DNA of 40,605 bases, taken from positions 1-40,605 of the forward strand of contig NZ_VLKO01000016.1 in NCBI RefSeq assembly GCF_007830355.1. The letters run 5' to 3'. Each line of letters opens with the position of its first letter. Within the stretch, counting starts at the first letter, position 1. Below, in pieces: positions 1 to 8,582 of the stretch. The notes below the pieces were generated by a model. That model did not search any database, had not been told where the DNA came from, and saw nothing but the letters and a program-made list of their open reading frames with translations. The DNA is from Flavobacterium tiangeerense (GTDB lineage: Bacteria; Bacteroidota; Bacteroidia; Flavobacteriales; Flavobacteriaceae). The position numbers and the translations under genes are program-made.

Positions 1-348
1 TGAATTGATTTTCATAGGAGTTATTGTTTAAACTTTGAACTAATTACCAAGTAGTGTCCCTTTTGACTTTCGTCCTTTGACTTTAGACTTTCCTTGTTCA
101 TCCTCATCTCGCGGACTGTTGCCACTCCGTTTTTTCGTTGTTTTTTTACGATTTTAATTTAAGGGCAGTTTTTCTGAATTGATTTGCATAGAAGTTATTG
201 TTTAAACTTTGAACTAATTACCAAGTACTGTCTCTTTTGACTTTCGACCTTTGACTTTTGACTTTTCTTCTTCAGCCTCAACTCGCGGACTGCTGCTACT
301 CCTCTTATTCGTTGTTTTTTGACGTTTTTAATTTAAGGGCGGTTTTTC
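1..348. repeat. Two tandem ~174-bp direct repeats
   Basis: The wording at position 1 (TGAATTGATT, then TTATTGTTTAAACTTTG) starts again at 175, giving two tandem units of 174 bp. Each contains runs of TTTGACTTT-type simple sequence and ends in a conserved 73-nt core (108-180 and 282-354). No open reading frame runs through it. The first unit begins at the window edge, so the array may continue to the left. The cores recur at 32146-32218 and 32328-32400, on the other side of the gene cluster. Confidence 0.85.
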
Positions 349-442
349 CGAATTCGTTTTTGGAGGAGTGTTTTTTAAAACTGAAAGCTATTTGCTAATG
401 GTAAACTATTTAGAAATTTAACTAAGAATCTCAGTTCCTTAG
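282..442 (+). repeat. Left copy of the 161-nt direct repeat bracketing the locus
   Basis: This block aligns without gaps to 32328-32488. I count about 18 differences in 161 positions by eye. The first 73 nt are the repeat core (GGACTGCTGC, then AATTTAAGGGCGGTTTTTCC). The remaining 88 nt begin near GGAGGAGTGTTTTTTAAAAC and end in CTCAGTTCCTTAG. It is non-coding on both strands. Its position just outside the first biosynthetic gene suggests a recombination boundary for the polysaccharide locus; that role is inference. Confidence 0.85.
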
Positions 443-680
443 ATATTTAGTGCCTTAGGCCCTTTGACCTTTTACGTTTAACTTTTGACTGTGGTATTAT
501 TTGATTTTTTTTTAAAAGAAGGTCCGCAGTTTGTTTAGAAGTAATACTGAAATGAAATCGTGCTTATATTAACAATTTATTTAAAATATGCAAGAAAAAA
601 CATTGAAATTTATAACGTTAAATTTGTGTTGCTAAATTTAATTTTACGTTTTAAACGTCACTTTGTTGGATAATTTACTA

Positions 681-688
681 TAAATTTG
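681..688 (+). promoter_or_regulatory. Possible -7 promoter element (TAAATTTG) upstream of rfbB
   Basis: TAAATTTG matches the Bacteroidetes -7 consensus TAnnTTTG. The nearest TTTG (662-665) gives a spacer of only 15 nt, shorter than usual, so the match is weak. A second TAAATTTG lies at 619-626. If 681-688 is used, the rfbB transcript would have a 5' leader of about 200 nt that contains the hairpin at 704-767. Confidence 0.35.
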
Positions 689-703
689 CCGAAACTAGTA
701 CAA

Positions 704-779
704 AAGCAATCTCAATTGGGACTTGCAATGGCGAAGCCATGTTTACTAGTCGCGTTTTAGATTGTTTAGTGTTTTTTTT
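704..779 (+). promoter_or_regulatory. Leader hairpin with T-run: candidate attenuator or small RNA
   Basis: Nested pairing is visible. AAGCAATCT (704-712) pairs with AGATTGTTT (759-767), with one G-T pair. GACT (720-723) pairs with AGTC (748-751). ATGGC (728-732) pairs with GCCAT (736-740) around a GAA loop. A run of T follows at 772-779, as in an intrinsic terminator, but it lies about 120 nt before the rfbB start. ACTAGT occurs at 694-699 and again at 745-750; being self-complementary, the two copies could pair and break the GACT/AGTC stem. This could be a transcription attenuator acting on the whole operon, or the 3' end of a short RNA. Confidence 0.5.
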
Positions 780-897
780 ATGGGGAAGTAGCCAGCATTT
801 TATAAACAAATGCCAATAGATCTTATGAAAAATAGACTAGACCAATCCTCATACATTCAAATTTTATGAGACATAAAAAGATTATATTTATAGCGTT

Positions 898-1944
898 ATG
901 AAATTACTAATTACTGGAGGAGCAGGATTTATAGGATCGCATGTGGTACGGCGTTTTGTGACTAAATACCCTAAATACACAATCGTAAATCTAGATGCTT
1001 TGACGTATGCTGGGAATCTAGAAAACATCAAAGATATTGAGAATCACGTCAATTATACTTTTGTAAAAGGGGATATTGTAGATGCTGCTTTTGTGGATAA
1101 TTTGTTTCAACAGTATCAATTTGATGCGGTAGTCCATTTGGCAGCGGAGTCTCATGTGGACCGCTCCATTAAAGATCCTTTAGCGTTTGTGAAAACCAAT
1201 GTAATTGGAACTATGAATCTCTTAAATGCGTGTAAGGAATTGTGGAAAAACAACAGCGAAGGCAAGCGTTTTTACCACATTAGTACCGATGAGGTTTACG
1301 GTTCTTTAGGGGCAACGGGCTTGTTTACTGAGACTACAGCCTATGATCCTAATTCACCCTATTCAGCATCAAAAGCCAGTTCCGATCATTTTGTGCGTGC
1401 CTATGGTGAAACTTACGGATTACCGTATGTATTAACCAATTGTTCGAACAACTACGGGCCGTTTCATTTTCCAGAAAAGTTGATTCCGTTGTTTATTAAC
1501 AATATCATCAACAACAAAGCCTTGCCCGTATATGGAGACGGTAATTACACCCGTGATTGGCTTTTTGTAGAAGATCATGCGGTAGCAATCGATTTGGTTT
1601 TTCACGAAGGTAAAAATCACGAAACCTACAACATAGGAGGTTTTAACGAATGGAAGAACATTGATTTAGTCAAATTGCTGTGTCAGCAGATGGATCTTAA
1701 ATTAGGGCGACCAAATGGTACTTCTGAAAAGCTGATTACATACGTGAAAGACCGTCCAGGTCATGATTTACGTTACGCTATAGATGCCTCTAAAATAAAT
1801 ACGGAGTTGGGGTGGAAACCTTCCGTAACTTTCGAACAAGGATTAGAGCGCACCATAGATTGGTATTTGTGCAATGAAGAATGGCTGAAAAATGTGACTT
1901 CTGGCAATTATGCTACCTATTATCAAAAACAATACGAATCGTAG
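898..1944 (+). CDS. rfbB: dTDP-glucose 4,6-dehydratase
   Basis: This enzyme converts dTDP-glucose to dTDP-4-keto-6-deoxyglucose, the branch point for dTDP-L-rhamnose and, in this locus, probably for a 4-amino-4,6-dideoxyglucose. It is a cytoplasmic extended short-chain dehydrogenase. The N-terminal GGAGFIGSH (about 7-15) binds NAD. The catalytic STDEVYG has Asp131/Glu132, and YSASK has Tyr155/Lys159. The length of 348 aa is typical. It is the first gene of the locus, preceded by a ~200-nt leader with a hairpin. rfbC, rfbD and rfbA follow on the same strand. Confidence 0.97.
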   Translation: MKLLITGGAGFIGSHVVRRFVTKYPKYTIVNLDALTYAGNLENIKDIENHVNYTFVKGDIVDAAFVDNLFQQYQFDAVVHLAAESHVDRSIKDPLAFVKTNVIGTMNLLNACKELWKNNSEGKRFYHISTDEVYGSLGATGLFTETTAYDPNSPYSASKASSDHFVRAYGETYGLPYVLTNCSNNYGPFHFPEKLIPLFINNIINNKALPVYGDGNYTRDWLFVEDHAVAIDLVFHEGKNHETYNIGGFNEWKNIDLVKLLCQQMDLKLGRPNGTSEKLITYVKDRPGHDLRYAIDASKINTELGWKPSVTFEQGLERTIDWYLCNEEWLKNVTSGNYATYYQKQYES

Positions 1945-2055
1945 TGCATCGTTAAGCTTTAAAAAGTAGCAAAACCATCACAAGCAAATTCATGTAAAAG
2001 AAGATAAAAAAATATAATATTGCGAGAGCAAGATCAAGTATATAGTAATTAAATA

Positions 2056-2595
2056 ATGACAGTCGAAACCACATTCATCAAAGATCTTTTAGTATTGACT
2101 CCCACTATTTTTGAGGATGAAAGAGGTTATTTTTTTGAATCGTACAGTGAGGCGTCATTTGTAAAGAATGGATTATCTTACGCATTCATACAAGATAATC
2201 AATCGTTTTCAAAAAAAGGCGTGATCCGCGGACTGCACTTTCAAAAAGCACCCTATGCGCAAGCAAAGTTGGTACGGGTGATGCAAGGCGAAATTTTAGA
2301 TGTGGCGGTAGACCTTAGGAAAGATTCGGCAACCTATGGGCAGCATTTTAGCATTCAATTGTCAGCCGAAAATAAAAAGCAAGTGCTGATTCCTAAGGGT
2401 TTTGCACATGGTTTTTCTGTATTAAGTGCGAATGCCATAGTCTCTTACAAAGTAGATGAAGTCTACCATAAAGAAAGTGAAAGCGGAATCCAATATAATG
2501 ATCCCAATTTAGCCATCAACTGGCAGGTAAATGCAGCTGAGGCAATAGTGTCGGATAAAGACCGTGTTTTAGGTACTTTTAAGGATTTGAAATAA
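2056..2595 (+). CDS. rfbC: dTDP-4-dehydrorhamnose 3,5-epimerase
   Basis: RmlC-type cupin that epimerises dTDP-4-keto-6-deoxyglucose at C3 and C5 on the way to dTDP-L-rhamnose. Family residues are visible: His61 in RGLHFQ, Lys71 in AKLVRV, His118 in GFAHGF and Tyr131 in SYKVD. The length of 179 aa is normal. It follows rfbB after a 111-bp AT-rich gap and is followed by rfbD with only a 3-bp gap, so it is probably co-transcribed with it. Confidence 0.96.
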   Translation: MTVETTFIKDLLVLTPTIFEDERGYFFESYSEASFVKNGLSYAFIQDNQSFSKKGVIRGLHFQKAPYAQAKLVRVMQGEILDVAVDLRKDSATYGQHFSIQLSAENKKQVLIPKGFAHGFSVLSANAIVSYKVDEVYHKESESGIQYNDPNLAINWQVNAAEAIVSDKDRVLGTFKDLK

Positions 2596-2598
2596 AGG

Positions 2599-3456
2599 AT
2601 GAAAAAGATACTCATCACAGGAGGCACTGGACAATTAGGTAGTGAATTGAAGGTTTTGGCGATGGGGTTGTCTCAGTATGAATTTGTATTTCCTGACCGC
2701 TCGCAATTAAACTTAGAGCAGACAGAAAGTATTGTTGGATTTCTTGAAGACATTAAACCCGATTGTATCATCAATTGTGCTGCTTATACCGCTGTAGACC
2801 AAGCAGAGCAAGAGCCCGAAATAGCAGATGCCATCAACCACCTAGCCGTGTGTATTTTGGCCGAATGGAGTTTTGAGCATAAGGCGCAATTTTTGCATGT
2901 TTCCACAGATTATGTATTCGAGGGTACAGCAGTATTTCCATTGAAAGAAGAAGATGCGACCAATCCGCAAAACGAGTACGGGAAATCAAAACTCAAAGGG
3001 GAAATAGCGGCAATAGATGCCAATCCAGAGACGATTATTATAAGAACTTCTTGGGTATACTCTCAATTTGGAGCTAATTTTGTCAAAACTATGTTGCGCT
3101 TGATGCAAGAGCGGGATCGTTTGAATGTGGTTCAAGACCAAATAGGAAGTCCTACCTACGCTAAAGATCTTGCCGAAGGGATACTGCATATTATCAATAC
3201 TGAAGAATGGCAACCGGGAACCTATCATTATTCTAATGAAGGAATCATCAGTTGGTTTGAGTTTGCTATAGACATCAAAGAAATAGCCGGAAGAAAATGT
3301 GAACTTTTTGGAATTTCATCAGCATCCTATCCCACACCAGCCAAAAGGCCAGCCTACTCTTTATTAAATACTGCAAAAATAAAAAATACCTTTGGTATCA
3401 CCATACCTCATTATAGAGATAGTCTTGAAAAATGCATAGAGCAATTAATCAAGTAA
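2599..3456 (+). CDS. rfbD: dTDP-4-dehydrorhamnose reductase
   Basis: Final step of dTDP-L-rhamnose synthesis: NAD(P)H reduction of dTDP-4-keto-L-rhamnose. The Rossmann motif TGGTGQLGSE is at residues 7-16, STDYVF at 102-107, and the YGKSK catalytic Tyr127/Lys131 are present. The length of 285 aa matches RmlD. It starts 3 bp after rfbC and is followed 23 bp later by rfbA. The order rfbB-C-D-A differs from the common rfbBDAC of enteric bacteria. Confidence 0.95.
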   Translation: MKKILITGGTGQLGSELKVLAMGLSQYEFVFPDRSQLNLEQTESIVGFLEDIKPDCIINCAAYTAVDQAEQEPEIADAINHLAVCILAEWSFEHKAQFLHVSTDYVFEGTAVFPLKEEDATNPQNEYGKSKLKGEIAAIDANPETIIIRTSWVYSQFGANFVKTMLRLMQERDRLNVVQDQIGSPTYAKDLAEGILHIINTEEWQPGTYHYSNEGIISWFEFAIDIKEIAGRKCELFGISSASYPTPAKRPAYSLLNTAKIKNTFGITIPHYRDSLEKCIEQLIK

Positions 3457-3479
3457 ATGTTATCTAATACTAAAAAAAT

Positions 3480-4361
3480 ATGAAAGGAATCATATTGGCA
3501 GGCGGGTCTGGAACCCGGTTGTATCCGTTAACGAAGTCGATATCCAAGCAGTTAATGCCCATCTATGACAAACCAATGGTGTATTATCCGTTGTCGGTAT
3601 TGATGTTGGCGGGGATTACCGAAGTTTTGTTGATTTCCACCCCTCAGGATCTACCTCATTTTCAAAACCTCTTGGGAGATGGAAGTGATTTTGGGATTTC
3701 CATTCAGTATGCGGAACAACCTAGTCCAGATGGATTGGCACAAGCTTTTATTATAGGAGCTGATTTTATCGGTACCGATCCAGTTTGTTTGATTTTAGGA
3801 GACAATATTTTTTATGGCCAAGGGTTAACTTCTTTATTACAAACAGCGGTTGCAAATGTCTCTGTTGACAACAAAGCCACTGTTTTTGGATATTATGTAC
3901 AAGATCCGGATCGGTATGGTGTGGCCGAGTTTGATGGTACCGGTAACGTAGTCAGTATTGAAGAAAAACCAAAAGTACCCAAAAGTAATTATGCTGTAGT
4001 AGGATTGTATTTTTATCCTAATTCTGTGGTAGGTATAGCCAAGAAAATCAAACCTAGTGACCGTGGTGAGCTGGAGATTACTACAGTCAATCAAGTTTAT
4101 TTGGCTTCACAAGATTTAAAAGTAGAGTTGATGGGGCGTGGGTATGCCTGGTTAGATACGGGTACTCATGAATCCTTACTTGAAGCTAGCAATTTTATAC
4201 AAACTATTGAAAAAAGACAAGGGCTTAAAGTAGCCTGTTTAGAAGAAATAGCTTTTGAAAAGGGATATATTTCTAAAGAAAAATTAATTCAGCAAGCAAC
4301 GCCATTGAGTAAAAATGAGTACGGTCAGTATTTGTTGCGTTTGGCGAAAAGAATGCTATAA
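3480..4361 (+). CDS. rfbA: Glucose-1-phosphate thymidylyltransferase
   Basis: Makes dTDP-glucose from glucose-1-phosphate and dTTP, the entry step for both dTDP-sugars of the locus. The N-terminal nucleotidyltransferase motif [11 protein letters not shown] (8-18) is followed by the [16 protein letters not shown] region. GDNIFYG and [19 protein letters not shown] are typical of RmlA. The length of 293 aa is standard. The start codon is preceded by an A-rich stretch (ctaaaaaaat) with no Shine-Dalgarno sequence, as is usual in Bacteroidetes. Confidence 0.96.
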   Translation: MKGIILAGGSGTRLYPLTKSISKQLMPIYDKPMVYYPLSVLMLAGITEVLLISTPQDLPHFQNLLGDGSDFGISIQYAEQPSPDGLAQAFIIGADFIGTDPVCLILGDNIFYGQGLTSLLQTAVANVSVDNKATVFGYYVQDPDRYGVAEFDGTGNVVSIEEKPKVPKSNYAVVGLYFYPNSVVGIAKKIKPSDRGELEITTVNQVYLASQDLKVELMGRGYAWLDTGTHESLLEASNFIQTIEKRQGLKVACLEEIAFEKGYISKEKLIQQATPLSKNEYGQYLLRLAKRML

Positions 4362-4370
4362 AATAAACTT

Positions 4371-5354
4371 ATGCTACAAATAGAAAATAAAACAATTTTA
4401 GTGACAGGTGGTGCCGGTTTTATCGGTTCGAACTTATGTGAACATTTGTTAGAATTTAATAATAAAGTGGTGTGTCTTGATAATTTTGCTACAGGCAGAA
4501 CCCAGAACATACAGCATTTATTGACAAATCCTAATTTTACATTAATAGTTGGAGATATCCGCAATCTTGCTGATTGTCACAAAGCAGCCCAAGGAGTTGA
4601 TTATATTCTACACGAAGCAGCTTTGGGTTCTGTTCCTCGATCGATTAATGATCCCATTACTAGTAACGATGTTAATGTTTCAGGATTTTTGAACATGCTA
4701 GTTGCGGCAAGGGATGCCAAAGTGAAACGCTTTATCTATGCTGCAAGTTCTTCCACCTATGGAGATTCTGAAGCCTTACCAAAAGTTGAACATACGATTG
4801 GTAAACCATTGTCACCTTATGCTATCACAAAATACGTTAATGAATTATATGCAGATATTTTTCAGAGAACCTATGGTTTAGATACAATTGGATTGCGTTA
4901 TTTCAATGTATTTGGCAGGAAACAAGATCCTAACGGTGCTTATGCTGCGGTAATCCCAAAGTTTGTAATGCAATTGATGGCGCATGAGAATCCTGTAATT
5001 AATGGTGAGGGTAATTATTCAAGAGATTTCACTTATATCGATAATGTGATTCAAATGAATGTATTAGCGATGGTAACTGAAAATCCGGCAGCTCTGAACA
5101 CGGTGTACAATACAGCATTTGGGGACCGAACAACATTGAACGACCTAATGACTTCGTTAAAAAAATACCTATCCGTTTTTGATCCTGCGATTGCAGATAT
5201 TAAGACAATATACGGACCAAATAGAGCCGGAGATATACCGCACTCTTTGGCCAGTATCGATAAAGCGAAACAATTATTGGGTTATAATCCAGATTTTTCA
5301 ATGCAACAAGGATTGGAACAGGCCGTTAATTGGTATTGGGAAAATTTGAAATAA
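4371..5354 (+). CDS. UDP-N-acetylhexosamine 4-epimerase, WbpP/TviC type
   Basis: Extended SDR sugar-nucleotide epimerase. GGAGFIGSN (13-21) binds NAD, the SSSTYG motif (127-131) supplies the catalytic Ser, and SPYAITK gives Tyr150/Lys154. The SVPRS and NVFGRKQDPNGAYAAVIPKF signatures resemble the WbpP/TviC group, which interconverts UDP-GlcNAc and UDP-GalNAc or their uronic acids. The next gene is a UDP-HexNAc dehydrogenase, so the pair probably makes UDP-GalNAcA. Which enzyme acts first cannot be told from sequence. It follows rfbA after 9 bp. Confidence 0.85.
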   Translation: MLQIENKTILVTGGAGFIGSNLCEHLLEFNNKVVCLDNFATGRTQNIQHLLTNPNFTLIVGDIRNLADCHKAAQGVDYILHEAALGSVPRSINDPITSNDVNVSGFLNMLVAARDAKVKRFIYAASSSTYGDSEALPKVEHTIGKPLSPYAITKYVNELYADIFQRTYGLDTIGLRYFNVFGRKQDPNGAYAAVIPKFVMQLMAHENPVINGEGNYSRDFTYIDNVIQMNVLAMVTENPAALNTVYNTAFGDRTTLNDLMTSLKKYLSVFDPAIADIKTIYGPNRAGDIPHSLASIDKAKQLLGYNPDFSMQQGLEQAVNWYWENLK

Positions 5355-5594
5355 CGTTTGATGTAATCATTAAAAAAAGTGTGTTCCAGTTTTTCTAGTG
5401 GAGTTAAACGAATCATAGAATTAATCGAGATCCGTTTTAATTCAAATTATTTACTTGTCTCAATTTTTTTACAGATACTTTGGGACAAACAAGTTGGACT
5501 CAAGAGAACCTTAATTACAAACTAGTTACATCAATCAATTTAAATTAATAAAATTATAAATTCGAATCATCGAATAACCAAATCAACACATAAA

Positions 5595-6875
5595 ATGAGT
5601 ATGAAAATTGCAGTTATAGGTTTAGGCTATGTTGGACTCCCTTTAGCAAGATTGTTTGCTACAAAATATCCTGTTGTAGGATTTGATATCAATCAAAGCA
5701 GAATTAACGGCTTGCGCTCGGGTACGGACAGCACTTTGGAAGTTTCTGATGAAGTATTGCAACAAGTATTAATAAACGATTTCATCGATAATGAAAAAGG
5801 ATTATTGTGCACCTCTACGTTAAGTGATATTTCTGATTGTAATTATTATATTATTACTGTTCCTACTCCGGTAGATAAAAACAATCGTCCGGATTTGACA
5901 CCATTATACAAATCAAGCGAAACGGTTGCAAAAGTTTTGAAAAAAGGAGATATCGTTATTTATGAATCTACGGTTTATCCGGGAGTAACCGAAGATGAAT
6001 GTGTGCCGGTCTTAGAAAAAATATCAGGATTGAAATTCAATGTAGACTTTTTTGCAGGTTATTCGCCTGAACGAATCAATCCTGGAGATAAAGAACATAC
6101 TGTAGAAAAAATATTGAAAGTCACGGCAGGATCGACTCGTGAAATAGGGAAGAAAGTAAACGATTTATATAAAAGTGTGATTACGGCGGGCACGCATTTG
6201 GCACCCACCATAAAAGTAGCAGAAGCCGCCAAAGTAATCGAAAACTCCCAACGTGATATCAATATTGCTTTTGTAAATGAACTGGCAAAAATATTCAACT
6301 TAATGGATATTGATACGCATGCTGTTTTGGAAGCAGCAGGAACTAAATGGAATTTTCTACCGTTCAAACCAGGATTAGTTGGTGGACATTGCATTGGTGT
6401 AGATCCCTATTATTTGGCACAAAAAGCACAAGAAATGGGGTATCATCCAGAGATAATTTTGGCTGGACGCCGTTTAAATGACAGTATGGGAGAGTATGTA
6501 GCCTCGCAAGTGGTTAAGTTGATGATCAAAAAAGGAATTACCATTAATGGAGCTAATCTGTTAATGTTAGGAATTACTTTTAAAGAAAACTGTCCTGATG
6601 TACGCAATACTAAAATTGTAGATGTAATTGGGTCTTTAGCTGATTATGGAATTAGGGTTACTATTTACGATCCTTGGGCCAATCCAAAAGAGGTGAAACA
6701 TGAGTATGGATTAGAAACCACTTCAACTTTGCCCAATCAAAAATTTGATACACTTGTATTAGGGGTAGCACATAAAGAATTTTTAGATTTAGATTTGTCT
6801 TCATTGCAAAATGATAATAGCATTTTGTATGATGTTAAAGGTATTTTGAACATTACTGTTGACGGTAAGTTATAA
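5595..6875 (+). CDS. UDP-N-acetyl-hexosamine 6-dehydrogenase (TviB/WbpO type)
   Basis: Member of the UDP-glucose/GDP-mannose dehydrogenase family; it oxidises C6 of a UDP-HexNAc to the carboxylate with two NAD+. GLGYVGLPLA (9-18) is the NAD-binding loop, YSPERINPG (156-164) and ESTVYPG are family signatures, and GGHCIGVDPYYL carries catalytic Cys266. Its 426 aa and wording fit TviB/WbpO better than UDP-glucose dehydrogenase. Paired with the preceding 4-epimerase it should give UDP-GalNAcA or UDP-GlcNAcA. Met1 and Met3 are both possible starts. It is preceded by a 240-bp non-coding gap. Confidence 0.88.
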   Translation: MSMKIAVIGLGYVGLPLARLFATKYPVVGFDINQSRINGLRSGTDSTLEVSDEVLQQVLINDFIDNEKGLLCTSTLSDISDCNYYIITVPTPVDKNNRPDLTPLYKSSETVAKVLKKGDIVIYESTVYPGVTEDECVPVLEKISGLKFNVDFFAGYSPERINPGDKEHTVEKILKVTAGSTREIGKKVNDLYKSVITAGTHLAPTIKVAEAAKVIENSQRDINIAFVNELAKIFNLMDIDTHAVLEAAGTKWNFLPFKPGLVGGHCIGVDPYYLAQKAQEMGYHPEIILAGRRLNDSMGEYVASQVVKLMIKKGITINGANLLMLGITFKENCPDVRNTKIVDVIGSLADYGIRVTIYDPWANPKEVKHEYGLETTSTLPNQKFDTLVLGVAHKEFLDLDLSSLQNDNSILYDVKGILNITVDGKL

Positions 6876-6902
6876 AAAGATGGTAAGCTCATTCAATAAA
6901 AA

Positions 6903-6951
6903 ATATCTTAAACCATTCGTTTTATGGCTTTTTATAAAATGTTTAAGATAT
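6903..6951. repeat. 11-bp perfect inverted repeat after the dehydrogenase
   Basis: ATATCTTAAAC at 6903-6913 is exactly complementary to GTTTAAGATAT at 6941-6951, with a 27-nt loop that can pair further (CATT with AATG). No T-run follows, so it is not a classical terminator. It may stabilise the upstream mRNA 3' end or partially terminate before the flippase gene, which starts about 190 bp downstream. Confidence 0.5.
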
Positions 6952-7138
6952 GATTCATTGATTTTGTGTAATAAAACTACAAACTATTAGTACCGCAACA
7001 AGTAACAATACTTGATAAAAGTGAAAGCTGAAATTTTAAATTGCTCTTTAAAAATAGCAATTTATAAATACAATAAACATAAGTAATCGCTAGAACAGTA
7101 ATAAATTTAAACAGATTTATAGCTTAAAATAAAAAGAA

Positions 7139-8572
7139 ATGTCCTTAAGAAAACAAGCAATTTCTGGTATGATTTGGTCTTATTCGCAGCAATTTGGAAG
7201 CCAATTGTTATCCTTTGGGGTTTCTATCTTTCTTGCTCGCCTTTTACTTCCTGAAGTATTTGGTTTGATTGGAATGCTAGCTATTTTTATTGGTATTGGA
7301 AATGCTCTATTTGAAGGAGGTTTGACAAGTTCATTGATTAGAACAAAAGAAGTTACAGCAGTTGATTATTCAACGGTATTTATATTTAATTTAATTGGAA
7401 GCATTTTAATTTACTTTTTGCTATATCTTGCTGCTCCTTTTATTGCTGATTTTTATCATCAACCTGAATTAACTTCAATTACTAGGATTTATAGTTTAAC
7501 ATTTATTTTCTCTGCCTTCGGGACTGTGCAAAACACAATTCTGACCAGAGAACTACAATTTAAAAAGCAGGCCCTTGTAACTTTACCCGCTTTACTTTTA
7601 GGGAGTTTCGTTGGTTTAACCTTAGCACATTACAATTATGGTGTATGGGCTTTAGTGTATTCTGCATTGGTAAATGCTTTTTTTACATCATTATTTCTAT
7701 GGGTATCATCCAGTTGGTTTCCTAAATTATTATTTGATAAGACTTTATTTAAGTTTCATTTTCGTTATGGATATAAAATGACTTTATCTTCTATATTAGA
7801 TACAGTTTTTACAAATATTTATCAAATCATAATAGGTAGGTTTTACAGTGCAGCTCAAGTTGGTTATTATTCAAGGGCAAACACTTTGATGATGCTTCCT
7901 GTTGGTAATGTTTCTAGTGCCTTAAATAAAGTTGTATTTCCATTATTTGCGAAAGTCCAAGATGATATTCCAAGATTTAGAAATGCTTATAGACAAATTA
8001 TGCAAATTGTATTGTTTATAATTACTCCAGTAATTGTAATTATGGCATTACTTGCTAAACCGTTGGTAGTTTTTTTATTTACAGAAAAATGGTTGCCTAT
8101 TGTTCCTATTTTTCAAATTATTTGTTTTACAGGAATTTTGTATCCTTTACATTTATATAATTTGTTAGTACTGCAGGTAAAAGGCAGAAGTGATTTGTTT
8201 TTTAAGCTTGAGGTTTTTAAGAAAGTATTATTGTCAATAATACTAATAATATCTTTTTTCTTTGGGTTTTATGCCTTGCTATGGGGACAGTTGCTCTTTT
8301 CGATTATTGCATTGTTAATTAATACCCACTATGCAGGTGCAATGCTGAATTATAAAATGTGGAGTCAACTGAAAGATATTTTACCGATTTTCTTTTTTTC
8401 GCTTTGTATGGGGATTTTTATTTATTTTACAGATAGTTTAATTGAGGATTATAACAATTTTACCAGATTATTTACAGGAAGTTTTTTTGGGACAGCCATT
8501 TACTTTTTTTTAGCATGGTTGTTTAAATATGAAAGCATACACAATATAAAAAATCTTTTTTCTAAAGTATAA
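7139..8572 (+). CDS. wzx: Polysaccharide flippase, MOP superfamily (WzxC-like)
   Basis: Hydrophobic protein of 477 aa with many predicted membrane segments. It opens with the MSLRKQAISGMIWSY-type start and the FLARLLLPEVFGLIGML segment that are characteristic of WzxC/O-antigen translocases. The internal AAQVGYYSRANTL and YGVWALV stretches are also family marks. It should flip the undecaprenyl-linked repeat unit across the inner membrane. It lies between nucleotide-sugar genes, and the aminotransferase module follows after 10 bp. Its substrate cannot be judged from sequence. Confidence 0.9.
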   Translation: MSLRKQAISGMIWSYSQQFGSQLLSFGVSIFLARLLLPEVFGLIGMLAIFIGIGNALFEGGLTSSLIRTKEVTAVDYSTVFIFNLIGSILIYFLLYLAAPFIADFYHQPELTSITRIYSLTFIFSAFGTVQNTILTRELQFKKQALVTLPALLLGSFVGLTLAHYNYGVWALVYSALVNAFFTSLFLWVSSSWFPKLLFDKTLFKFHFRYGYKMTLSSILDTVFTNIYQIIIGRFYSAAQVGYYSRANTLMMLPVGNVSSALNKVVFPLFAKVQDDIPRFRNAYRQIMQIVLFIITPVIVIMALLAKPLVVFLFTEKWLPIVPIFQIICFTGILYPLHLYNLLVLQVKGRSDLFFKLEVFKKVLLSIILIISFFFGFYALLWGQLLFSIIALLINTHYAGAMLNYKMWSQLKDILPIFFFSLCMGIFIYFTDSLIEDYNNFTRLFTGSFFGTAIYFFLAWLFKYESIHNIKNLFSKV

Positions 8573-8582
8573 AAAAATATAA

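Noticed and set aside
1..897. CRISPR array at the left edge, because of the regular repeats
   Set aside because: Units are 174 bp with 73-nt cores and similar, not unique, intervening sequence; no short repeats with 30-40-nt spacers and no cas genes.
5355..5594. Terminator after the 4-epimerase (TTGTCTCAA pairing with TTGGGACAA near 5455-5490)
   Set aside because: The stem is short with a G-T pair, and the T-run lies inside the loop rather than after the stem, so I do not call it.
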